A program made the translations under genes and the position numbers. Shown here piece after piece: positions 24,670 through 31,740 of a stretch of DNA of 64,000 nucleotides. The stretch covers positions 186,001 to 250,000 of the forward strand of contig CAZPDP010000002.1 of NCBI GenBank assembly GCA_964585385.1, written 5' to 3'. The stretch comes from JAGXLC01 sp964585385 (GTDB taxonomy: Bacteria > Bacteroidota > Bacteroidia > Bacteroidales > UBA12077). The notes under the pieces were generated by a model. The model was given only the letters and a program-made list of their open reading frames with translations. It searched no databases and was not told where the DNA came from. Every line of letters starts with the position of its first letter. Positions within the stretch are counted from its first letter, which is position 1.

Positions 24670-25155
24670 TCAAAATCCCAACGGCTTCATCACTTTATCC
24701 AGTTCCCTCCATTGCTTTCCTTTGCTAAAAGTAGCCGCATATTCCGGTGGCCGTCCTTCAACCAGGACCTGGTACATCCCCAGCCTCTTTATTCTTTTTT
24801 TCAATACCGCGTTTTCCTTATTTTCTTCAGCCACCATCCCCGCATAAATAACCGTAAACCAGGTATCCATTTCTTTGGCATGCCTTCCATAGGCTGAGGC
24901 AAGCCTTGTAATGCCCCTCAAGATATTTTGACTTATCTTTTTCGTCGTTACTCCGTAAAGCTTTACAAAATCTTCATAAATTTTCTGACACCCATAGATT
25001 TCACCCAGATTTTTCAGAATGGTGAAATATTCCACATCTCTGGGTGCATAGCGTGATTGCCCTTTTCGTGTAAGGTAGACACACCAGTCATCAAAGCTTC
25101 CTTTGTCATATTCAATGATGCTTCCGTCGCTTATGGTTTTGATATGCTTTGGCAT
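24670..25155 (-). CDS. Conserved hypothetical protein
   Basis: About 161 residues from the ATG at 25155 (MPKHIKTISDGS). An upstream in-frame start at 25179 would add eight residues. The N-terminus contains SFDDWCVYLTRKGQSRYAPR, which looks strongly conserved. The rest is mixed helical with no TM segment or signal peptide. I do not recognise a characterised family. It is divergent from an ADP-ribosylglycohydrolase gene with a 120-bp shared upstream region, which may mean common regulation. Confidence 0.7.
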   Translation of the reverse strand: MPKHIKTISDGSIIEYDKGSFDDWCVYLTRKGQSRYAPRDVEYFTILKNLGEIYGCQKIYEDFVKLYGVTTKKISQNILRGITRLASAYGRHAKEMDTWFTVIYAGMVAEENKENAVLKKRIKRLGMYQVLVEGRPPEYAATFSKGKQWRELDKVMKPLGF

Positions 25156-25276
25156 ATAAAGAATAGTATAATCTGTCAATTGGGTCTTTACTAATAAAAC
25201 CCCGAAGATAAGATATTTGATTTTTTAATCATTCCTTAGTAAATTTTGTTAGTAATAAAACATAAAATCAAAGTTT

Positions 25277-26203
25277 ATGACCAATCCAGTACGAGACGCA
25301 ATATTAGGCTTAGTGGTAGGTGATGCCCTTGGTGTTCCGGTAGAATTTGAAGAGCGGGAGACCCTGAAGAAGAATCCGGTTACAGATATGAAAGGATACG
25401 GGACCTATAAGCAGCCGCCCGGCACCTGGTCGGACGATAGCTCACTGGCTCTGTGCCTGGCCGATGAACTTACGAAAGGATTCAGCCTGCAAAACATTGC
25501 CGAGAGCTTTGTGAACTGGCTATACAACAACCACTGGACTCCCCGCGGGGAGGTCTTTGATGTGGGAAATACCACCGGCGCTGCCATTGAACGGTTAAAG
25601 GAGGGGTTTTCTCCGGAAGAGTCCGGCATCAAAAATGAAAAATCCAATGGAAATGGTGCGCTGATGCGTATACTGCCGCTTCTTTTTTATGTCAGGAGAA
25701 ACCAAAATGACCTGGAGCGGTATGAAATTATCCGCAAAGTGTCGGCCATAACCCATGCTCATGTCCGTTCGGCATTGTCGTGTTTTTATTACCTTGAATT
25801 TGCCGGACTTTTGATGGAAGATCATGGACCAAAAGAAGCTTACAAAGAAGCCAATCTACGATTTCTCCGTCTTGCAGATAAATTAAGCGTTGAACCTGAA
25901 GAAATGGCCCATTTTGAACGCCTGACCAACGGAGAGATAGATACCCTTCCTGAAGATAAAATTTATACCGATACCTACGTTATCTATACGCTTGAAGCCT
26001 CAATATGGGTAATCCTGGTAACAGACAACTACAAAGAGGCTGTTTTGAAAGCCGTCAACCTCGGAAAAGACACCGATACTACAGCGGCTGTGGCAGGCGG
26101 ACTGGCTGGGTTGCTTTACACAACAGAAGGAATCCCTGAAAATTGGTTGAATCAAATAGCCAAGCTTGAAGAAATTGAGACGGTGATTGAAAATTTAACC
26201 TGA
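25277..26203 (+). CDS. ADP-ribosylglycohydrolase-family protein
   Basis: A 308-residue all-helical DraG-type hydrolase that removes ADP-ribose from proteins or small molecules using two Mg ions. Metal-binding blocks are present: LVVGDALGVPVEF near the N-terminus, GTWSDDSSLALCLADEL (adjacent Asp ligands) and GKDTDTTAAVAGGLAGL (Asp-Thr-Asp ligands). The target is unknown. No nitrogenase or ADP-ribosyltransferase gene is in the window, so a nitrogen-fixation role is not supported. Confidence 0.9.
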   Translation: MTNPVRDAILGLVVGDALGVPVEFEERETLKKNPVTDMKGYGTYKQPPGTWSDDSSLALCLADELTKGFSLQNIAESFVNWLYNNHWTPRGEVFDVGNTTGAAIERLKEGFSPEESGIKNEKSNGNGALMRILPLLFYVRRNQNDLERYEIIRKVSAITHAHVRSALSCFYYLEFAGLLMEDHGPKEAYKEANLRFLRLADKLSVEPEEMAHFERLTNGEIDTLPEDKIYTDTYVIYTLEASIWVILVTDNYKEAVLKAVNLGKDTDTTAAVAGGLAGLLYTTEGIPENWLNQIAKLEEIETVIENLT

Positions 26204-26524
26204 TTACGGAACAGTAATTTAGCCCGAATAATTCAAGAATTATTCCTGTCTCCGACAGCGACTAAGGTTCACTAAAATTTTTTTCAAAAATTTAAGTTCA
26301 CCTAAGTCGGCATCGCCTTCGCGTAGCCGCTACGGCGGAGCAAGGGGTTAATCTGCATTTTATTCATATTTATAAAAATTTATGAATAATGCAGGTTAGA
26401 GGGAAAGGGATGCCGGTGTTCCATAAACAAAATCACACCATGGACCGCCGGCATCTTGCCGGCAAGACAAGAGATCGAACAGGTTTCGAAAACCTGTCAG
26501 ATCTGAATTCTTATAGTAATTTTT
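26204..26524. other. Intergenic region with palindrome and dispersed repeat
   Basis: 321 bp without a gene. At 26218-26254 is a palindrome-bearing motif (gaataattc-aa-gaattattc) whose flanks recur at 46930-46967. Later come a gccggc hairpin near 26450-26463 and acaggtttcgaaaacctgt near 26480-26498, possibly terminators for the two convergent neighbours. Confidence 0.5.
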
Positions 26525-27679
26525 TTACTGTTCATCTGATAAAAATGATGGTTCCAATAAGAAAGTCTCCAAATTATTTTTGCTAATAACCCTCGTTTCT
26601 AATACATCATAGCTTTTTAAAAATGTTTTTGAAAAAGTCGCTTTTGCTGATTTGTTCCACTTAAATTCATAGCCCCTGAACCCATTGCTGTATTCCTCAA
26701 TAAAATCAATCTCCTGTTGTTGGGATGTACGCCAAAAATAACAGTTAATATTGGTTTGATGATAGTAATGAAGTTTCATACGCTCACTAATAACAAAATT
26801 TTCCCAAATAGCACCAATATTTTCGCGTGACGAAATAATATCTGTGAAATTATTGATGATGGCATTCCGAATGCCATTGTCCCAGAAATAAATTTTTTTC
26901 CCTTTTTTTAATTCATTCCGAACATTTCGGCTTAATGCAGGCAATTTAAATATAACATAAGCTTTCTCCAGTAGATTGATATATTTTTCCACTGTTTTAG
27001 AGTCTGTTCCACACAATTTACTTATTTCATTATAAGATACCTCACTTCCTACCTGAAGTGCTAAAGCTTTCAAGATTTTTTCAAGCAGTTCGCTCTTTCT
27101 GATATTCTCCAATCGCAGTAAATCTTTGTAAAGGTAACTTCCGGCAATAAGTTTTAAAAATTTTTGTTCCTTTCCAGGGTTTATTACAACTTCAGGATAG
27201 TAGCCATACACAAGACGAAGTTCCAGCATCCGCATTTCTTCCAAAAAACCATTTTCTCCAACCATCTCTGAAAAAGAAAGAGGGAACAACATAAATTCAA
27301 ACTTACGCCCCGTCAAGGGTTCACTGGTATGATTCATGAGTTCAAAAGCCGAAGAACCGGTTGCAATCACCTGTACCTCTTTCATTTTATCAACGATAAT
27401 TTTCAAAATTAATCCTATCTCAGGAATTCCCTGCGCCTCATCAATAACAACAAATTTATATCCATTAAAAACATGCCTTAAGCGGGTAGAGTTCGGATTA
27501 GAAAATAACTCACGAATATCTGATTCATCACCATTTAAAAACAATGTCTCTTTTTGTGGCAAACACTTTAGATTTTCCAAAAGTGTGGTTTTTCCAACCT
27601 GGCGGGCTCCAAAAAGAAGAATGGCTTTCTTACTATTAATGTGCTGGCATATTTTTTCTTGCAAAAATCGCTTAATCAT
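26525..27679 (-). CDS. AAA-family ATPase with DUF4143 C-terminal domain
   Basis: A 384-residue protein. The N-terminal P-loop is LLFGARQVGKTTLLENL (Walker A), Walker B is KFVVIDEAQGIPEIG, and TGSSAFELMN is the sensor-like segment. The C-terminal half matches the DUF4143 region, with FWRTSQQQEIDFIEEYSNG resembling the PD-(D/E)XK-like ExD motif of this family. Such proteins are abundant, often present in many copies, and of unknown role, with links to mobile DNA suggested. It lies in the accessory region between repeats and pseudogenes. Confidence 0.88.
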   Translation of the reverse strand: MIKRFLQEKICQHINSKKAILLFGARQVGKTTLLENLKCLPQKETLFLNGDESDIRELFSNPNSTRLRHVFNGYKFVVIDEAQGIPEIGLILKIIVDKMKEVQVIATGSSAFELMNHTSEPLTGRKFEFMLFPLSFSEMVGENGFLEEMRMLELRLVYGYYPEVVINPGKEQKFLKLIAGSYLYKDLLRLENIRKSELLEKILKALALQVGSEVSYNEISKLCGTDSKTVEKYINLLEKAYVIFKLPALSRNVRNELKKGKKIYFWDNGIRNAIINNFTDIISSRENIGAIWENFVISERMKLHYYHQTNINCYFWRTSQQQEIDFIEEYSNGFRGYEFKWNKSAKATFSKTFLKSYDVLETRVISKNNLETFLLEPSFLSDEQ

Positions 27680-27811
27680 GACAAATCATTTTAGCATCAA
27701 ATATATAAATTTTGAATCACAATCCAAAATTATTATAATATTTTTAAATTATAAACCGAAATATGTATAATATTTTAGGATTACAAACCAAGACAACAAA
27801 ATTGGTGTTTC

Positions 27812-28198
27812 TCAGGGACACCCGAATTTCTTTTCATTTTGTAGGGACACGCCGCGGCGTATAGCCTCAGGAAAAACATAATCACGTAAAAGACCAAGCT
27901 TATCATGTTTAATGGTTATCTTCTTAGAACCATGTGGCAGATAAACCCAATATTCCCCGGTCTTTTTTTCAATTTTTATGATTCCGAGAGTTCCCCCTTC
28001 CCATACAAATCCCTGCTGAGTGGTTACCACTTTTATTAAAGCACACTTCTCCCCGTTTTGGTCTTTTACCGGATAATGTACACGGGCAGTCTGGTCGTTG
28101 GGGAGGGTTTGAAAAGATTTAACTGAGATGTTTTACGCAAAACTAAAAAGAGATGTAATTAAAAATATCCAGGTAATGAGGAAAATTTTTTTGTTCAT
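27812..28198 (-). pseudogene. Decayed secreted protein gene (in-frame stop, truncated 3' end)
   Basis: Reading from the ATG at 28198 gives a signal peptide (MNKKIFLITWIFLITSLFSF, then A), then TAA at 28133-28135. The same frame continues with NISVKSFQTLPNDQTARVHYP, CALIKVVTTQQGFVWEGG, GEYWVYLPHG and LGLLRDYVFPEAIRRG. This is the N-terminal module of a Bacteroidota family of secreted proteins, where FAQNISVKSF is the expected wording, so the stop is probably a CAA-to-TAA change. The 3' end runs into a palindromic sequence (gacacgccgcggcgt) and stops early. A shorter frame starting at 28030 would be a remnant, not a gene. Confidence 0.7.
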
Positions 28199-28212
28199 GA
28201 GGTTTTTATTTC

Positions 28213-28473
28213 CTATTTACCACTGTCATCCCTTTTAAGCTCGATAACAACAAGTTTACCAGCTTTATCGATTGCTAACAAATCTAAGCGTTCACTAGTT
28301 TTGTCAAACCTATCATACTCTGTAGTTAATATCAGCAAATCTTAACCTAGTATCTCAGGGTAATTTTCCACCCATATTTCCAGATCTTGTCGCTCTAATA
28401 TTGAGTGGTCCTTGAAAGTAGTTTCATTATATACCTTTACTTCTTTTGAGTTTTTCTGGTATCCGAATATCAT
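28213..28473 (-). pseudogene. Fragment of a NucS/DUF91-like nuclease gene with in-frame stop
   Basis: From the ATG at 28473 the frame reads MIFGYQKNSKEVKVYNETTF, SILERQDLEIWVENYPEILG, then TAA at 28342-28344, then DLLILTTEYD, SERLDLLAIDKAGKLVVIEL and KRDDSGK before a second stop. The D..AID..G.LVVIELKRD block is the PD-(D/E)XK core of endonuclease NucS-like/DUF91 proteins. Both the internal stop (expected GAA or similar) and the missing C-terminus show it is dead. It lies 14 bp from the neighbouring pseudogene. Confidence 0.65.
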
Positions 28474-28518
28474 ATGAATAATAGCTATTTTGTCCTTTTA
28501 ACCTAACATCTATTAAAA

Positions 28519-28992
28519 TTATATTTCCTCTAAATTAAAAAAATTAATTATGAGGTTTTCTAATGAATTCACGAAATCTTGACGAGTTTTAAACAATGAT
28601 GTTAAGGATTTGGCATAGTTTAGTTCTCTGTTGGCTAAAAAGTGCATTATATCCATAACTAATAAAGTTGCAACAGAGTCATCACTGCTGATATTCCCAC
28701 TAAATTGGACTTTTCTGAAATACGTTTTTTTAATATCCTTAATATAATCAATTAAGATTTCTTTTGCTTTTCTATTACTCTCAGTATTTTTAAATGTAAA
28801 TAAATCTGAATTGATAATCCTGAGGTTGCGAGATATTATATTAGATAATAATATTGTTCTGGCCCATTTTCTTGATATACCTGAATCTACGCACATCCCT
28901 GGAATTATACTACAAAAATTATCATGATGTTTCACAAAATTTAATTCCTTTACCTTTTTAAGAGATAAATCTTTTTCAATCATGAATTCCAA
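28519..28992 (-). CDS. Hypothetical protein, possibly 5'-truncated
   Basis: A 157-residue frame beginning with TTG at 28992; an ATG lies at 28983. The frame stays open upstream to about 29058 with protein-like sequence (AYWIYDSEEKKHFWNNQYF) but no ATG, so the true N-terminus may be lost. The protein is helical, with Lys, Ile and Asn rich AT-skewed codons and motifs such as DSGISRKWARTILLSNII. No TM segment or family recognised. Its composition and decayed neighbours suggest horizontally acquired DNA. Confidence 0.45.
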   Translation of the reverse strand: MEFMIEKDLSLKKVKELNFVKHHDNFCSIIPGMCVDSGISRKWARTILLSNIISRNLRIINSDLFTFKNTESNRKAKEILIDYIKDIKKTYFRKVQFSGNISSDDSVATLLVMDIMHFLANRELNYAKSLTSLFKTRQDFVNSLENLIINFFNLEEI

Positions 28993-29170
28993 AAAATACT
29001 GATTATTCCAAAAGTGTTTCTTTTCTTCTGAATCATAAATCCAATAAGCTAATCACTTTGGAATATTTTATAAATAGTTATAATTGTATTAGGCAATTCT
29101 AATTTTTGGGTAGCTTTCACTGAGAAGACAATCCATACATTTTTGTATAGTTTCCGTATAGGCAAATAAA

Positions 29171-29202
29171 AAAGGGCTAGACTTGTTTGTCTAACCCTTT
29201 GA
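29171..29202 (-). terminator. Terminator after the distal tRNA remnant
   Basis: Stem aaagggctagac / gtctaaccctt with one mismatch, followed on the minus strand by a T/A-rich tail. It differs from the terminator of the intact tRNA. Confidence 0.65.
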
Positions 29203-29209
29203 TTTTCAA

Positions 29210-29269
29210 GTGGGCCGGCCCACCTGGATTTGAACCTACGGCCATCCCGATATTGATCGGGATGCTCTA
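29210..29269 (-). pseudogene. tRNA 3'-half remnant 1 (T arm and acceptor side)
   Basis: On the minus strand TAGAGCATCCCGAT..., then an anticodon-arm-like hairpin (ATCCCGAT / ATCGGGAT), then GGTTCAAATCC and a degenerate acceptor strand. The tRNA 5' half is missing and replaced by the end of a GIY-YIG gene, whose TAG stop is the TAG of TAGAGCA. Confidence 0.7.
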
Positions 29270-29513
29270 GCCCTTCGCAATGAGCTGTTGTATATAGCTT
29301 CTGCTTTTTTGTTTTTTAAGTTGTTGTTCTCTGTTTACTGCTTCACTTCGAGTAGGATATTCTTCGTAATATACCAGTTCCCAGGGGATGCCACGTCGGG
29401 TGTATTTACTGTGGCCTTTGTTATGGCGTTCCAAACGTTTCGTAACATCGTTTGGTTGAACCAATGTAGTATGAATCTATAGATTGACTGTAAAGAATGT
29501 AGGTGTAATACAT
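29267..29513 (-). pseudogene. GIY-YIG endonuclease gene, frameshifted, copy 1
   Basis: From the ATG at 29513 the frame reads MYYTYILYSQSIDSYYIGST, which carries the GIY-YIG core (YTYIL...YYIGST). It then goes off frame at an AAA run (29451-29453) and stops 10 codons later. In the +1 frame the rest of the domain continues: NDVTKRLERHNKGHSKYTRR, IPWELVYYEEY, TRSEAVNREQQLKKQKSR. Restoring one base gives an ~82-residue single-domain protein, the normal size for the small GIY-YIG family. A start at 29464 would give only a core-less fragment. The stop codon is formed by tRNA-derived TAGAGCA. Confidence 0.8.
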
Positions 29514-29558
29514 AAAGTTAAAAATAAAAAAAGCCGATTGTTATAACCGGCTTTTTTG

Positions 29559-29613
29559 TGGGCCCACTTGGATTTGAACCAAGGACCATCCCGATATGCA
29601 TCGGGATGCTCTA
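29559..29613 (-). pseudogene. tRNA 3'-half remnant 2
   Basis: Matches the intact CAU tRNA from TAGAGCA through the T arm (GGTTCAAATCCAAG) to the acceptor strand TGGGCCC and the following terminator. The anticodon arm is replaced by ATCCCGATGCATATCGGGAT, and the 5' half is replaced by the second GIY-YIG gene. Confidence 0.75.
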
Positions 29614-29857
29614 GCCCTTCGCAATGAGCTGTTGTATATAGCTTCTGCTTTTTTGTTTTTTAAGTTGTTGTTCTCTGTTTACTGCTTCACTTCGAGTAGG
29701 ATATTCTTCGTAATATACCAGTTCCCAGGGGATGCCACGTCGGGTGTATTTACTGTGGCCTTTGTTATGGCGTTCCAAACGTTTCGTAACATCGTTTGGT
29801 TGAACCAATGTAGTATGAATCTATAGATTGACTGTAAAGAATGTAGGTGTAATACAT
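29611..29857 (-). pseudogene. GIY-YIG endonuclease gene, frameshifted, copy 2
   Basis: Same sequence as copy 1, 344 bp away, with the same extra A in the run at 29795-29797. The shared lesion shows that the duplication occurred after the frameshift, or that one unit was copied onto the other. It starts 46 bp downstream of the 3' end of the intact tRNA, beyond the tRNA terminator. Confidence 0.8.
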
Positions 29858-29871
29858 AAAGTTAAAAATAA

Positions 29872-29901
29872 AAAAAGCCGATTGTTATAACCGGCTTTTT
29901 T
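29872..29901 (-). terminator. Terminator of the intact CAU tRNA
   Basis: AAGCCG / CGGCTT stem with A- and T-runs directly 3' of the tRNA. The same element recurs at 29528-29557 after remnant 2. Confidence 0.75.
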
Positions 29902-29902
29902 G

Positions 29903-29976
29903 TGGGCCCACTTGGATTTGAACCAAGGACCACCTGATTATGAGTCAGGTGCTCTAACCAACTGAGCTATGGGCCC
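29903..29976 (-). tRNA. tRNA with CAU anticodon (elongator Met, or Ile2 if lysidine-modified)
   Basis: 74 nt. Acceptor GGGCCCA pairs with TGGGCCC, D arm GCTCAGTTGGTTAGAGC, anticodon arm CCTGACTCATAATCAGG with loop CTCATAA, T arm CTTGGTTCAAATCCAAG. Discriminator A, and CCA is not encoded. The elongator Met versus Ile2 identity cannot be settled by eye. Confidence 0.92.
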
Positions 29977-30024
29977 TGAAATATTATTGTTTAACTTAAT
30001 TAAAGAACTTTTATTACTTTACCC

Positions 30025-30098
30025 CGGGCCACCTGGATTTGAACCTAAGGCCATCCCGATATTGATCGGGATGCTCTAACCAACTGAGCTATGGGCCC
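30025..30098 (-). pseudogene. Full-length but degenerate tRNA copy
   Basis: The 5' half (GGGCCCATAGCTCAGTTGG) is identical to the intact tRNA. The anticodon arm is ATCCCGATCAATATCGGGAT, one base too long and without CAU. The T stem (TTAGG against CCAGG) is mismatched, and the acceptor 3' strand has lost one G. Probably not functional. It lies 49 bp upstream of the intact gene on the same strand. Confidence 0.65.
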
Positions 30099-30354
30099 TG
30101 TAATATTTTATTATTTTCAAGAACATCTCAAAAATCGGAGTGCAATATTAATATTTTGTTACCAATTACGCAACTGTTTGTTGAATATTTTAATCTGTAT
30201 TTTTTGTTTTTCAAAAAAATAACGTTTTTAATACCAGCCCAGGTATTTTTATTTCGTTTAAATACCTTTATTGACCGTTGATAACCTGGATATAAAATCA
30301 AATTAAATCAGTCATTATCCGTATCATCTGTGTAATATGTGCTCTGTCACCATC

Positions 30355-31104
30355 CTACTCCAGCTTTGGCAACGTTTTCAGAATTAGGTCCAGCACATTG
30401 TGCACGTTCTGATTGAATATTTCCAGGATTTCCTTCCAGGTTACCGGCTCTTCGTCGGTTCGCCAGCAGTCGTAATCTGTGCTCATAGCTATGGTGGCAT
30501 AAGGTATCTCTAATTCATTAGCCAGAATGGCTTCCGGGGCTATTGACATATTAATGACATCGGCTCCCCAGGCCCTGAACATATTGGATTCGGCGCGGGT
30601 TGAAAACCTGGGCCCCTCGATGGTCACTACTGTTCCTTTCTCATGGTATCTCACACTCATTTCGCCGGCTGATTCAATCAGCTTTTCCCGTATGTATTTT
30701 GAAAAGGGGTCTGCCATGGGTGTGTGTTTCATATCCCCGGGCTTAAAACTTTCGAAAAAGGTGATGTCCCTGTGGCGTGTGAAATCAATGAACTGGTCGA
30801 GGATAACCAGGTCGCCCCGGTCAATTTCTTCTCTCAGACTGCCACAAGCCGTGGTTGTAATGATGTAGTCGCATTTCATCTGGTTTAGTGCATAAATGTT
30901 GGCCCGGTTGTTCACCTGCGTGGGTGGGATGGTGTGCTTTTTCCCGTGTCTTGAAAGAATTACTACTTCCATGTTTTCTATTTTGCCGGTAGTAAGCGGT
31001 GAACTGGGTTCTCCGAAGGGAGTTTCCAGTTCAACTGTTTCTGGCTGTTTCAAAATGGATGGATCCTCCAGTCCGGATCCTCCAATAATACCTACTTTTG
31101 CCAT
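30355..31104 (-). CDS. mtnP: S-methyl-5'-thioadenosine phosphorylase
   Basis: A 249-residue PNP/MTAP-family enzyme that splits methylthioadenosine with phosphate to adenine and methylthioribose-1-phosphate. Family marks: IIGGSGLEDPSIL with phosphate-binding Gly-Ser, SRHGKKHTIPPTQVNNRANI, and INMSIAPEAILANELEIPYA followed by MSTDYDCW, which is typical of MTAP rather than of general PNP. Last gene of the mtnA-aldolase-mtnP operon, 21 bp after the aldolase gene. It supplies the substrate of MtnA. Confidence 0.92.
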   Translation of the reverse strand: MAKVGIIGGSGLEDPSILKQPETVELETPFGEPSSPLTTGKIENMEVVILSRHGKKHTIPPTQVNNRANIYALNQMKCDYIITTTACGSLREEIDRGDLVILDQFIDFTRHRDITFFESFKPGDMKHTPMADPFSKYIREKLIESAGEMSVRYHEKGTVVTIEGPRFSTRAESNMFRAWGADVINMSIAPEAILANELEIPYATIAMSTDYDCWRTDEEPVTWKEILEIFNQNVHNVLDLILKTLPKLE

Positions 31105-31125
31105 AGATGCTTTATTTTTGGGTTA

Positions 31126-31740
31126 TTATTCAGTAGCTTGCTTATAATAATACAACATAGCTTCTCCGGCTTCTTCAATAGTATTCCCGAAAGTTATGAC
31201 CCCGTCTTCATGCCCCCCCATCACAATAAGCTTTTCTTCCAGCACATTATCATTTTTTACAAGGTCACCAATTGCTTTGGCTATTTCGGGTGTGCCGAAC
31301 GGATATTCAACCGGAGTGGTAGGTTTTTTATCCTTGTAATGATTCCACATTTTTCTGTTATGAGTATGGACAATTGAATTGATGGAGGGTGCTTCTTTAT
31401 ATACTGAAGCATGAGTAAGCGATTCAGAGCTTGCTTTAATTTCACCAAGGCACTTTACGAAATTGGATTCAATATCGAAATCGTCTACCAATGAGTAATG
31501 CATTTTGTTTAAGTACCTGAATTTACCAGTAGCCGAACCGGTAATAATAAACTTGTTGGTTTTTTCTACTCGCAAACTGATGTTTCCAAAACCAATACCA
31601 TTACCCAGTACTCCAATCAGGTCCATTTGGTAGAATTTCTCCCGCCATTGATTGAGTTTCTCAAATTTATCCCTCGGGAAAGAGAACAGCTTCTTTTCCC
31701 ATTCGTATTTGAATTTTATGTATCCGTCCTGGTCTTTCAT
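31126..31740 (-). CDS. Class II aldolase/adducin-family enzyme (MTRu-1-P aldolase or dehydratase)
   Basis: A 204-residue zinc enzyme fold. GNISLR and TGSATGKFRYLN form the phosphate pocket, SSESLTHASVY and IVHTHNRKMW (HxH) supply metal ligands, and GGHEDGVITFG supplies the third His. Between mtnA and mtnP, and with no mtnC, mtnD or mtnE in the window, the best fit is the DHAP-shunt aldolase that cleaves methylthioribulose-1-phosphate to DHAP and methylthioacetaldehyde. MtnB dehydratase belongs to the same family and has the same length, so it remains possible. It overlaps mtnA by 4 bp (ATGA). Confidence 0.85.
   Translation of the reverse strand: MKDQDGYIKFKYEWEKKLFSFPRDKFEKLNQWREKFYQMDLIGVLGNGIGFGNISLRVEKTNKFIITGSATGKFRYLNKMHYSLVDDFDIESNFVKCLGEIKASSESLTHASVYKEAPSINSIVHTHNRKMWNHYKDKKPTTPVEYPFGTPEIAKAIGDLVKNDNVLEEKLIVMGGHEDGVITFGNTIEEAGEAMLYYYKQATE

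Larger units (their letters stand above)
29263..29934. repeat. 344-bp tandem duplication (GIY-YIG + tRNA half + terminator)
   Basis: 29263-29606 is repeated at 29607-29934 with no difference that I can see by eye over the common part. The second unit ends inside the intact CAU tRNA. Each unit holds a GIY-YIG pseudogene and the sequence leading from it into the preceding tRNA 3' end and terminator. Confidence 0.85.

Noticed and set aside
29441..29460. Programmed ribosomal frameshift in the GIY-YIG gene
   Set aside because: The site lacks a classical slippery heptamer and no stimulatory structure was evident. A simple one-base insertion is more likely.
29267..29464. Short 65-residue GIY-YIG protein as an intact gene (also at 29611-29808)
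   Set aside because: It lacks the GIY and YIG core, which lies upstream in another frame. The gene is frameshifted.
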